NCBI GenBank assembly: GCA_035534295.1
Contig: DATLSE010000028.1
Span: 1-10,841, forward strand
Direction of reading: 5' to 3'
Length of the DNA: 10,841 nt
From: DATKQJ01 sp035534295
GTDB lineage: Bacteria > Chloroflexota > Dormibacteria > Dormibacterales > Dormibacteraceae
The position numbers were made by a program, and so were the translations under genes. The notes beneath the pieces were generated by a model, which saw only the letters and a program-made list of their open reading frames with translations, was not told the origin of the DNA and made no database searches. Shown in pieces: positions 5,888 through 10,841 of the stretch (the stretch's first letter is position 1; each line of letters opens with the position of its first letter).

Positions 5888-6445
5888 ATGGGAGTTTTAG
5901 AGGCAACGCAAGAGGCCCACCGGCGCTACGCAGCCGAACGCGCCGAGCGCCTGGCAATCGAGCAGGCGGCCCTGACCGCGAAGCAGGCGGAAGCCGCCGA
6001 GGCAGAGCGGAATAAAGACCGAGATGAGCGCCGCGAGTCGGCCCGTCGGGATGCCCGGCTCAACGCCGTCACGACGGCCTCGCCGCTGGATGCGACAGCA
6101 ATCGCGGCCAATTCGGCGGCGGCTGCGTTCGATGCCGCACAGAGCGACCCCGCCGCAACGGTGGAGACCTTGTTCTCCGCCTTCGTCGCCACGACCGCCA
6201 CCGCGGCCGTCCACTCAGCGACGCGGAAGTTGGTCGAGCAGTACCGGTTCGCAGCCGCGAATCCAGGCCAGCCCGTCCCGGCAAGGTACATCGACCGCAC
6301 GCCACAGCCGAGCTTCTCCGAGGTACTCGATCGGGTGGTCGCGGCTAGGGCTGCGGCGGCTGCCGCGCTCGCTGGGGTGCAACCGGAGCTGTTCTCCAAG
6401 GCCGACGCTGCCGGCGAGCGAGCGGCGGAGGCGATTGAACGGTGA
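5888..6445 (+). CDS. Ala-rich coiled-coil hypothetical protein
   Basis: This 185-residue protein starts at an ATG with AAAGGAG (5876-5882) five bases upstream. Residues about 5-60 are a long, highly charged helix (AERAERLAIEQ, AEAERNKDRDERRESARRD) that should form a coiled coil. Residues about 70-120 are Ala-rich helices (including ETLFSAFVATTATAAVH), a short proline-containing turn (PGQPVPARYIDRTPQPS) follows, and a last Ala-rich helix ends the protein. There is no signal peptide or membrane segment. It is a structural or scaffold-like shape rather than an enzyme. It lies upstream of the terminase small subunit, so a role in particle assembly could be tested, but I do not recognise a family. 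Confidence 0.7.
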   Translation: MGVLEATQEAHRRYAAERAERLAIEQAALTAKQAEAAEAERNKDRDERRESARRDARLNAVTTASPLDATAIAANSAAAAFDAAQSDPAATVETLFSAFVATTATAAVHSATRKLVEQYRFAAANPGQPVPARYIDRTPQPSFSEVLDRVVAARAAAAAALAGVQPELFSKADAAGERAAEAIER

Positions 6446-6555
6446 GCGCGCCGACCATGGCAACTGCCCACACTCAGCACCGAAGCGAGCGAGCGGACGA
6501 CGCACGCCTCGTTCATGCGAAGGCGAACGGCAAGGGGGTGGGCGCGATACCCTAA
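6442..6555 (+). CDS. Possible 37-residue ORF coupled to the coiled-coil gene
   Basis: A GTG overlaps the preceding stop (GTGA at 6442-6445) and opens a 37-residue frame, rich in basic and His residues, that ends at TAA 6553-6555. The coupling overlap is its only support, and no family is recognised. The rest of the gap to 6680 holds a small GCGGA/TCCGC hairpin (6586-6600) and the AGCGCT repeats. Confidence 0.3.
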   Translation: MSAPTMATAHTQHRSERADDARLVHAKANGKGVGAIP

Positions 6556-6633
6556 GCCGATTTTGGGCCCTCTCCGTGCCGTATTGCGGAACAAATCCGC
6601 GCGGCTCTAGAACGGTCCCTACGCGCGCGCGTG

Positions 6634-6654
6634 AGCGCTTAGCGCTTAGCGCTA
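6634..6654. repeat. Three 7-bp AGCGCTT repeats upstream of the terminase small subunit
   Basis: AGCGCTT (6634-6640), AGCGCTT (6641-6647) and AGCGCTA (6648-6654) are perfectly phased. Each contains the palindrome AGCGCT. They end 26 bases before the terminase start. A single further AGCGCTT occurs at 7622-7628. They could be a protein-binding array (operator or packaging site) or simple slippage. Confidence 0.55.
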
Positions 6655-6680
6655 GCTGAACCAAACGGAGGCAATCCCCG

Positions 6681-7049
6681 ATGAACACCGCGAAAGCACC
6701 GAAGGCGCCCGCCGGGCTCGCCGTCGCTGGGCGCAAGCTCTGGCGCGCGGTGACCGACGAGTACGACCTGCTCGCCCACGAGGAGCTGCTCCTGTTGCAG
6801 GCGTGCCGCTGCGCGGACCACCTCGACCGGCTAGCCGATGAGGCAACCCACGGAACCGTCACCGTCGAGAACTTCAGGGGCGACCAGGTGGCGAATCCCG
6901 CCATGGTGGAGGCTCGCCAGCAGTCGATCACCCTGAGCCGTCTGCTCGCGTCGCTCCGCTTGCCCTCGGGCGAGGAAGAGGGCGAGTTCCGGCCTCAGCG
7001 TCGTGGGGCCAGTCGGGGCACCTATCCGCCCCGGCTGATGCAACGATGA
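6681..7049 (+). CDS. terS: P27-like phage terminase small subunit
   Basis: This 122-residue protein resembles the P27 (terminase_4) small-subunit family. Residues about 10-30 (PAGLAVAGRKLWRAVTDEYD) give the GRxLWxxV..EY N-terminal segment. Long helices follow (EELLLLQACRCADHLDRL), then a short beta-hairpin with V-ANPAMVEAR (70-79) and the terminal LSRLLASLRLP (85-95). The tail is basic and disordered. Small terminase subunits recognise phage DNA for packaging with the large subunit. No large-subunit gene is present here, so this protein would have to work with the ATPase of another phage, as in PICI/SaPI satellites, or be a relic. The start ATG has GGAGG (6667-6671) nine bases upstream. The stop overlaps the next start (ATGA). 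Confidence 0.75.
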   Translation: MNTAKAPKAPAGLAVAGRKLWRAVTDEYDLLAHEELLLLQACRCADHLDRLADEATHGTVTVENFRGDQVANPAMVEARQQSITLSRLLASLRLPSGEEEGEFRPQRRGASRGTYPPRLMQR

Positions 7050-7336
7050 GACGCCATGCCCGGACCGCCGAGATCCCCGAGGATTTGAGGACTTACGACC
7101 CGGCCAGGTGGATTCAGGACGCGGTAGACCACGACGACCCGTTCCTCTCGCCAGAGCTTCGTGCCCTCACGCCCGCCGAGTTGCAGACGCACTGGTACGC
7201 GCTCAAGGTCCTGGCTCCGGCCCGCTATCGGGCGGCGCTGTGGGAGGCCGTGGGCCAGCGTCGGGGCGACGCTCACTTTTACGGCACGCTCAAGGTTCAG
7301 GGCGGTACCGCCCCGGCCGTCTGGGCCGATCGCTAG
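7046..7336 (+). CDS. Small hypothetical protein coupled to the terminase small subunit
   Basis: The start ATG overlaps the stop of the terminase gene (ATGA), so it is very likely co-translated with it. The 96-residue product has an acidic, Pro-containing N-terminus (RTYDPARWIQDAVDHDDPF), then two helices (LTPAELQTHWYALKVL and ARYRAALWEAVGQRRGD) and a short beta-like end (AHFYGTLKVQGG). No membrane segment, metal site or known catalytic motif is seen. In phages this position usually holds the large terminase or an HNH endonuclease; it is neither. A partner of the small subunit is a reasonable but untested idea. Confidence 0.7.
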   Translation: MRRHARTAEIPEDLRTYDPARWIQDAVDHDDPFLSPELRALTPAELQTHWYALKVLAPARYRAALWEAVGQRRGDAHFYGTLKVQGGTAPAVWADR

Positions 7337-7527
7337 ATGCCCAACGCACCTGACCCCCGCGCCGCCCAACCGATCCTGACTGGTCCGCCAAGCGACGACG
7401 GGCAGCCTACCGGCCCCGGCGCCTTGCCCACTGGCGCGACCTAGGGTCGGCCACGAGGCTGCCACTGCCGCCCGAGGCGATCGCCACGACACCAGTCGAG
7501 TCCGCCCACCCACCGGGCCGGGTTTGA
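7337..7527 (+). pseudogene. Small gene, probably frameshifted at a C-run
   Basis: ATG 7337, directly after the previous stop, opens a frame that ends after 35 residues at 7442-7444. The -1 frame then reads plausible protein without a stop from 7354 to TGA 7525-7527, including DPDWSAKRRRAAYRPRRL and AHWRDLGS. Joining the frames at the run CCCCC (7354-7358) gives about 63 residues, basic in the middle. Either a one-base deletion, a sequencing error or a -1 ribosomal slip could explain this. The product is unrecognised. The next 175 bases to the hicB start hold no gene that I can support. Confidence 0.35.
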
Positions 7528-7702
7528 GGCTCGGCGCCGCCGCCGCTCGGCTCGGAGACCGCCAAGCGCCTCCGGGCTGGGCGCGGCCACTAGGTCGAGC
7601 TGGCGCCGCGAAGTCAGATCCAGCGCTTAGAGCGGGCGGTGCGAATTGACCGGCTACTTTCAGGCGGGATCCGGTTATGCTGATCTCCCTCAGGAGGACC
7701 CC

Positions 7703-8035
7703 ATGGCTATTGATCTTGAAGCCGAAACGAGAGTGGAAGCGAGCGCGGACCTAGCGGTCGATGGCCCAACCGCGGCCAGCGAACCCCTGACGGCGATCAC
7801 GGTCTACGACGGCGAGTGGTGGATCTCCGTCTGTCGAGATCTCGGAATCTCGACCCAGGCCACGAGTGCCCAGGATGCGTTCCTAAGGCTCAGATCCGCG
7901 GTACGAGAAGCCACAGAGGTCGCCGCGGAGAATGGAATTGAGCCGGGAGAGCCGATGACGGATGCCGAAGTGGAAGCATTCCTGCGTTCCCATCAGGGCA
8001 CAAGTTCCATTCAGATCGCTCGGATCCTCGACTAG
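7703..8035 (+). CDS. hicB: HicB-like antitoxin
   Basis: The start ATG has AGGAGG directly upstream; an in-frame start at 7646 has no such site. The 110-residue product has a HicB-type partial RNase H fold at about 30-78: ITVYDGEWWISVCRDLGI, then the ATSAQDAFLRLRSAVREATE helix and AAENG. HicB proteins neutralise the HicA mRNA interferase and usually repress their own operon through a C-terminal DNA-binding domain. Here only about 30 residues follow the core (EPMTDAEVEAFLR, SSIQIARIL), and I see no clear helix-turn-helix or ribbon-helix-helix, so autoregulation may differ. It precedes hicA by 18 bases, the reverse of the E. coli hicAB order. No convincing promoter is visible before it. Confidence 0.8.
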   Translation: MAIDLEAETRVEASADLAVDGPTAASEPLTAITVYDGEWWISVCRDLGISTQATSAQDAFLRLRSAVREATEVAAENGIEPGEPMTDAEVEAFLRSHQGTSSIQIARILD

Positions 8036-8053
8036 GGCAACGCCGGGGCGGAC

Positions 8054-8278
8054 GTGTCGACGTGGTCTTCCGACGAAATGGGAGCGTTCCTGGAGTCGCT
8101 CGGATTCCACCTGGCCAGGCGCGAGGGCCACGACACCTACGCGAAGGCGGGGCACCCGCGGATAGCGAGCGTCCCTCGTAACGAGAGATCGATCGCCAAG
8201 GGCACCGTTGGCCATATTCTCCGCCAGGCGGGAACCACGGCCTCCGCGTCACGCGCCTGGAAGGAGGGGTCGAGGTGA
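8054..8278 (+). CDS. hicA: HicA-like mRNA interferase toxin
   Basis: The 74-residue product has the small double-stranded-RNA-binding-like fold of HicA toxins, which cleave mRNA and stop translation until HicB is restored. The motifs are an N-terminal helix (SSDEMGAFLESLGFHLAR), the catalytic-type His in REGHDTYAK (H26), and the C-terminal signature KGTVGHILRQAG (49-60) that matches the family's KGTLRxILKQAG pattern. The usual VPxH is VPRN here, so that His is lacking. The GTG start has only a weak GC-rich ribosome site, so translation probably depends on hicB. The gene ends in a GTGA overlap with the next gene. Confidence 0.85.
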   Translation: MSTWSSDEMGAFLESLGFHLARREGHDTYAKAGHPRIASVPRNERSIAKGTVGHILRQAGTTASASRAWKEGSR

Positions 8279-8661
8279 AACAGCTGGCGCATTTCCTTGC
8301 CGAGAAGGCCAACTTCAATTCCGACGGAACCTTCACGGTCTACCGGGCCGGGATCACCGAACTCAGGGCGATTGCATTCCCGGCCCTATGTCAGTTCTCG
8401 CTGATCACGCGGCTGGAACTCGATGAGGGAGAGGCTGCCGGCCTGCATCACCTTCACGTCGACGTCCAGTTCAACGGGACGATCGCAGGCAACGGAATGG
8501 AGATTCCCGTCGCGGTCCAAGTTGTGCCTGGCAGGCCCTCCTATGCGAACGCTATCGGCAACTACAGCCTCGCTGTGCCGGCCGTTGGAGAACTGCTTGT
8601 CGTGGCGAGCTTTGACGAAGGCGGCCTCCCCTTCCTGCGCCTTCACGTGGTACATCCGTAG
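8275..8661 (+). CDS. DUF6941-like protein in the hicBA operon
   Basis: The GTG start overlaps the hicA stop (GTGA), with GGAGG (8263-8267) upstream, so it is the third gene of the toxin-antitoxin operon. The 128-residue product begins MKQLAHFLAEKANFNSDG and continues TFTVYRAGITEL. This opening (small helix, then 'A-N-DG-F-V--AGI') and the beta-rich remainder resemble the DUF6941 family of short soluble proteins of unknown function. No signal peptide or membrane segment is seen. The tight coupling suggests that it works with, or is expressed alongside, HicBA, possibly as a phage- or stress-linked cargo gene. The family assignment is from memory of the N-terminal pattern. Confidence 0.7.
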   Translation: MKQLAHFLAEKANFNSDGTFTVYRAGITELRAIAFPALCQFSLITRLELDEGEAAGLHHLHVDVQFNGTIAGNGMEIPVAVQVVPGRPSYANAIGNYSLAVPAVGELLVVASFDEGGLPFLRLHVVHP

Positions 8662-8687
8662 CCTCGCTCCGGCACTAACGACTCACG

Positions 8688-9062
8688 ATGCGACCGGCGA
8701 GCCATCATCCCTGCCAGAATTCCAGCACGGAGGGCGGTAAGCACCTCGAGCCAGTCGCGCAGCTGTCTGCTCGCGAGGCGCGGGATTCGCCGGCGGACCC
8801 AGCCGCCCACGTGGAGGCTAGGCGGGAGTGGAGGTTGAGGGGCGAAAGTATCGAGGATCTGTTCCGCGCTTGGGTCGCGGAGCGGAAGTTGGACGCCGGG
8901 AAAGACCTTCACTCGCTACGTCTACAAATCAAGCGGGATATCCCTCGGGACAGCCCACGGAACGGTGTTACCAGCGCAGGGCAACTACACGTAGGAGTCG
9001 GATCTTCGGTGGATACGGAGCTTCTGAGAGGAGCAAGATCACCACGAGTGGCGAAGGGATGA
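8688..9062 (+). CDS. Doubtful ORF coupled to the secreted-protein gene
   Basis: This frame is open from ATG 8688 (124 residues), with an internal GTG at 8811 as another start. The stretch ARREWRLRGESIEDLFRAWVAERKLDAGKDLHSL reads like real helical protein and has mostly G/C third positions, while the first 30 and last 35 residues look random. No good ribosome site precedes 8688 or 8811. Its TGA overlaps the ATG of the next gene (ATGA, 9059-9062), which favours a real coupled gene, since that ATG lacks a well-spaced ribosome site of its own. No family is recognised. It may be a decayed gene. Otherwise the 397 bases from 8662 to 9058 hold nothing I can name. Confidence 0.35.
   Translation: MRPASHHPCQNSSTEGGKHLEPVAQLSAREARDSPADPAAHVEARREWRLRGESIEDLFRAWVAERKLDAGKDLHSLRLQIKRDIPRDSPRNGVTSAGQLHVGVGSSVDTELLRGARSPRVAKG
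9035..9047. repeat. 13-bp direct repeat, left copy, flanking the secreted-protein gene
   Basis: AAGATCACCACGA here recurs at 9878-9890, just after the stop of the gene between them. About one such 13-mer pair is expected by chance in 10 kb, so only its position makes it notable. Confidence 0.35.
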
Positions 9063-9874
9063 GGGAGCGATTTGGGCGCGAGCTGGCCGCAGTGATCTCG
9101 GTCGCGGCGGTGCTGAGCGTCGGGCTGGCGATTCCGGTGACGGCCAAAGCGCATAAGCCAACCGTTGAGTCGGCCTGGTGCTCACTCAAGATCGGTCAGC
9201 CAGCGGCCAGAGCGGCCGCTGAACTCGGGAGGCCTCACGGGAGCAGGGCCAAGTCCCTCATCAGGGCGATGACTCGCGTGCAGAGCGGCCTGAAGGCCGA
9301 GGAGTGGGATCAGTCCTCCGGCAAAATGGGGCCGAAGCCGGTGCTGCTAGTAACGCTCTCCTCGGGACATATCGCCAAGCTTCAGGCGTACGGAGACTGG
9401 CCGAAATATCCAATCCCGGCGACGGGGCTCTCGTGCAAAGCCTTCCGGACAAGTCCGCACTCGACCGTGCGCGGTCCCAAGGTCTACGCAGTCGGGCAGA
9501 CCATGACCAACGGAGCGCATCAGAGGGTCACGGTCACAGCCTTCGCTCAGGGGGTGGCCGCTTCGGCGTTTTCGACGCCAAGCCCTGGCGATCAGTGCGT
9601 CAGCGTTCAAGTGGCGCTGTTCAACGGAGATTCATCACCGTGGGATCTCCCGCTGTACGAACTGACGGCGGTGGACGCAAACGGGCAGTCGTATGACAGC
9701 TACAGCTCCTTTGACTGCCCATCGTCGGACTCGATCGACAGCCTCGTGCCCGGCGGGCGCGCCTCAGCCACGCTGTACTTTGAGGTGCCGCTGTCGGGAA
9801 GGCTCCTCTTGCAGTGGACGCCGAGCTCGCTCAACCCCAACAGTGTCTACAACACCGAACTCAAGGCGTCCTGA
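9059..9874 (+). CDS. Secreted protein with BamE-like N-terminal region and DUF4352 domain
   Basis: From ATG 9059 the product is 271 residues. Residues 1-31 form a signal peptide: a charged start, a hydrophobic core (AAVISVAAVLSVGLAIPV), and an AKA cleavage site before His32. Residues about 37-128 contain SLKIGQPAARAAAELGRP and a later VLLVTLSSGHIAKLQAYG, the pattern of BamE/SmpA-type or beta-lactamase-inhibitor-like domains, with C41 and C126 able to pair. Residues about 143-268 fit DUF4352: YAVGQTM, RVTVTAF, QCVSVQVALFNG, ELTAVDANGQSY, and a final ATLYFEVP, with C180 and C220. DUF4352 proteins are exported immunoglobulin-like proteins of unclear function. The frame is open upstream to 8828, but that extension is Arg-rich and would hide the signal peptide. 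It looks like envelope-modifying cargo. Confidence 0.8.
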   Translation: MRERFGRELAAVISVAAVLSVGLAIPVTAKAHKPTVESAWCSLKIGQPAARAAAELGRPHGSRAKSLIRAMTRVQSGLKAEEWDQSSGKMGPKPVLLVTLSSGHIAKLQAYGDWPKYPIPATGLSCKAFRTSPHSTVRGPKVYAVGQTMTNGAHQRVTVTAFAQGVAASAFSTPSPGDQCVSVQVALFNGDSSPWDLPLYELTAVDANGQSYDSYSSFDCPSSDSIDSLVPGGRASATLYFEVPLSGRLLLQWTPSSLNPNSVYNTELKAS

Positions 9875-9877
9875 CCA

Positions 9878-9890
9878 AAGATCACCACGA
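9878..9890. repeat. 13-bp direct repeat, right copy
   Basis: This is the second copy of AAGATCACCACGA, beginning three bases after the stop codon of the secreted-protein gene. The rest of the gap to 10066 contains no gene or structure I can support. Confidence 0.35.
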
Positions 9891-10066
9891 CCAATCCGGA
9901 CGGAAGCCAGACCGTAACCAGGGCAGCCCGCAAGTCACCAGGACCTCCCGTGCGCGAAGTGGGATGAGCTGTATTCGGCCTTCGAGTCTGTCGGAGGCGA
10001 TCAGAGTCAGGCAAGCACCACAGACTGGGCGCCACCGTAAGAGCGCACTAGAGGGGCGAGCGGGCC

Positions 10067-10081
10067 GGCTAGGGCCTAGCC
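10067..10081. terminator. Short dyad between convergent genes
   Basis: GGCTAGGGCCTAGCC forms a 6-bp stem with a 3-base loop and includes the stop codon of the leftward membrane-protein gene. It lies between two convergent genes and could end transcripts from either side, but it is short and has no T-tract. Confidence 0.3.
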
Positions 10082-10495
10082 ATTGGGCTGGACGTACCAG
10101 CGAAATTCGTTTCCTTGCGACCGCAGAACGGTCAGTTTGAAACTCTCGTGGTTCGCGAAGCACTCAAAGGTGTTTCCGGGAGTCCACGATCCGGGCATAT
10201 TGCACGTCACGCCGCTGACGTTGTAGTGGCTGGCTAGCCAGCTCTGCAGCTGGCCCGCACTCGGACCGGGTCCGTGACTCAGGAGCAGCACAACTAAGGC
10301 GACGACGATCGCCGTCCACACAACACTCGCGATGCTGAGCCACTTCGCCGCGGTGCGGTAGCCTTTGCGCCACGCCACAATCGCCGCGCCAATTCCTCCA
10401 ATAACGCCTAGAAGCAGAATGGCGACGGCCGTGCTTCCCCAGAACCCAGGGTTAGGTTTCCCCTGAGGACTGACAGGGGCCTCGGTGCTGCTCAT
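10076..10495 (-). CDS. Two-TM membrane protein with DUF4333-like external domain
   Basis: The 139-residue product starts at ATG 10495, with a GGAGGAGG ribosome site about ten bases upstream; a GTG at 10519 lies upstream of that site and is less likely. A Pro-rich N-terminus (about 1-18) is followed by two membrane segments (about 20-42, STAVAILLLGVIGGIGAAIV, and 52-73, ASVVWTAIVVALVVLLL). Both ends of the protein are then on the same side. The C-terminal domain (about 80-139) has VTCNM and FECFANHE, giving a C98-C112 pair, then LTVLRSQG and FRWYV. This matches the DUF4333 pattern of actinobacterial exported domains. It reads leftward at the right edge of the element, opposite to the other cargo, as an isolated gene. 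Its role is unknown; envelope or exclusion functions are possible. Confidence 0.8.
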   Translation of the reverse strand: MSSTEAPVSPQGKPNPGFWGSTAVAILLLGVIGGIGAAIVAWRKGYRTAAKWLSIASVVWTAIVVALVVLLLSHGPGPSAGQLQSWLASHYNVSGVTCNMPGSWTPGNTFECFANHESFKLTVLRSQGNEFRWYVQPNG

Positions 10496-10729
10496 TCCCA
10501 ATCGAACCTCCTCCCCCACGAAGCTGAGTGGTCATCAGCCACGCTGCCTTTCGCTCGTTGGTCCGGACCGTACCACGGGCAAGGCCGCTGTGGCGCTTCG
10601 GTCAGTACTTACTTCAGGACCTTCGGGAGATCCCTGGCGGCTAGACTCAGCCCACCGCTTCGGGCACCCCCCTCGGCGGTCACCAGGGCCGGACATCCCC
10701 ATGTCGCGGCCCTTTCTGTTCCAGCCGCT

Positions 10730-10756
10730 AGCCTTACGGTAACCTTACGGTAACCG
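10730..10756. repeat. Right integrase arm-type repeat
   Basis: This block is identical to the left arm block (175-201) over 27 bases and holds CTTACGGTAAC twice (10733-10743, 10744-10754). It ends 48 bases before the right core, nearly mirroring the 46 bases at the left. The 210 bases before it, back to 10520, contain no gene; only a perfect 10-bp palindrome GGTCCGGACC (10560-10569) stands out. Confidence 0.75.
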
Positions 10757-10790
10757 TGCCGAATCGAAGTGAGTCTTAGCGAACCTCCCT

Positions 10791-10803
10791 GAGATCAAAT
10801 CGA
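10791..10803. repeat. 13-bp repeat near both att cores, right copy
   Basis: GAGATCAAATCGA here also occurs at 147-159, close to the left core (18 bases inside it). At the right it abuts the core. It may be an accessory binding site for integrase or excisionase. Confidence 0.5.
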
Positions 10804-10804
10804 G

Positions 10805-10841
10805 CAGCCGACGGGGAGATTCGAACTCCCGGCCAGCGGTT
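10805..10841. other. Right attachment site core (attR)
   Basis: This is the second copy of the 37-bp tRNA-derived repeat, running up to the last base of the window, so its full length cannot be seen. It carries the same T-arm and 3' acceptor sequence as the left copy. Confidence 0.85.
10806..10841 (-). tRNA. tRNA-Thr 3' part, continues beyond the window
   Basis: On the minus strand this is the 3' side of the anticodon arm (ACCGC), the variable region, the T-arm with loop TTCGAAT, the acceptor 3' strand CGTCGGC and discriminator T, with no CCA. The anticodon, D-arm and 5' acceptor would lie beyond 10841. Because the left copy lacks a tRNA 5' half, the intact gene is expected here. The Thr(CGT) identity is taken from the left copy. 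Confidence 0.65.

Larger units (their letters stand above)
92..10841. mobile_element. Integrated tRNA-Thr element, probable phage-satellite-like island
   Basis: The element is bounded by a perfect 37-bp direct repeat (92-128 and 10805-10841) that is the 3' part of a tRNA gene, with a tyrosine integrase next to the left end and identical 27-bp arm repeats inside both ends. It encodes integration, excision, a replication ATPase and a terminase small subunit, plus toxin-antitoxin and envelope-associated cargo. I see no large terminase, capsid, tail, lysis or FtsK/Tra gene. That gene set fits an integrative phage satellite better than a full prophage or a conjugative AICE, but a decayed prophage or plasmid-like island is possible. 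The right-hand boundary is cut by the window end. Confidence 0.85.

Noticed and set aside
5926..6931. Long minus-strand ORFs (222 and 238 residues) opposite the coiled-coil and terS genes
   Set aside because: They are Ser/Arg-rich shadows of plus-strand genes that have ribosome sites and recognisable structure.
7646..7702. sigma70-type promoter TTGACC ... TATGCT before hicB
   Set aside because: The spacing is 24 bases, too long; no better pair was found.
8828..9058. Upstream extension of the secreted protein to 348 residues
   Set aside because: It is Arg-rich, non-domain sequence and would bury a clear signal peptide that starts at 9059.
1..10841. Conjugative AICE or ICE with FtsK/TraB or relaxase
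   Set aside because: No gene has the expected length or motifs; the only P-loop protein is the RepA-like ATPase.
1..10841. CRISPR array or insertion sequence
   Set aside because: No regularly spaced repeats of suitable length, and no transposase other than the tyrosine recombinase.

Overview
The window is high-GC DNA (roughly two thirds G+C by eye), with frequent GTG starts, short overlaps of the ATGA/GTGA type, and a tRNA that has no encoded CCA tail. This suggests an actinobacterium; the sequence does not fix the family. Almost the whole window is one integrated mobile element. A 37-bp direct repeat made of the 3' part of a tRNA gene (minus strand, read as tRNA-Thr with anticodon CGT from the left copy) lies at 92-128 and at the very end, 10805-10841. 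Just inside both ends lies a second, 27-bp identical repeat (175-201 and 10730-10756), each copy holding two tandem CTTACGGTAAC units. These look like integrase arm-binding sites. Bases 1-91 appear to be flanking DNA.

Layout, left to right. (1) Integration: a membrane-anchored hypothetical protein (223-780, +) converges on a complete tyrosine integrase (728-1864, -). The integrase is translationally coupled to a protein with a C-terminal CGNR-like Cys4 zinc-finger motif (1861-2724 or longer, -). (2) Divergent from these is a rightward module: an excisionase/MerR-like helix-turn-helix protein (2987-3247), a small overlapping gene (3216-3425), a RepA/DnaB-like RecA-fold ATPase with a C-terminal winged-helix-like region (3413-4825), and a zinc-ribbon protein (4876-5361). 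A cluster of four 15-bp repeats, two direct then two inverted, lies inside the 3' part of the ATPase gene and is a candidate replication origin. (3) Two unrecognised proteins follow (5507-5860, 5888-6445), then a P27-like terminase small subunit (6681-7049) and a coupled small protein (7046-7336), then a probable frameshifted remnant. (4) Cargo: hicB-hicA toxin-antitoxin genes and a coupled DUF6941-like gene (7703-8661), a secreted BamE-like/DUF4352 protein (9059-9874) possibly preceded by a coupled small ORF, and a leftward two-TM DUF4333-like membrane protein (10076-10495). The right arm follows.

Taken together, integrase, excisionase, an autonomous-looking replication ATPase and a terminase small subunit are present, but no large terminase, portal, capsid, tail, lysis or FtsK/Tra conjugation gene. 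This gene set resembles phage satellites (PICI/SaPI-like) more than a prophage or an actinobacterial conjugative element. That interpretation is inference; the integrase, att/arm repeats, ATPase, terminase-like protein and hicBA calls are supported directly by motifs.
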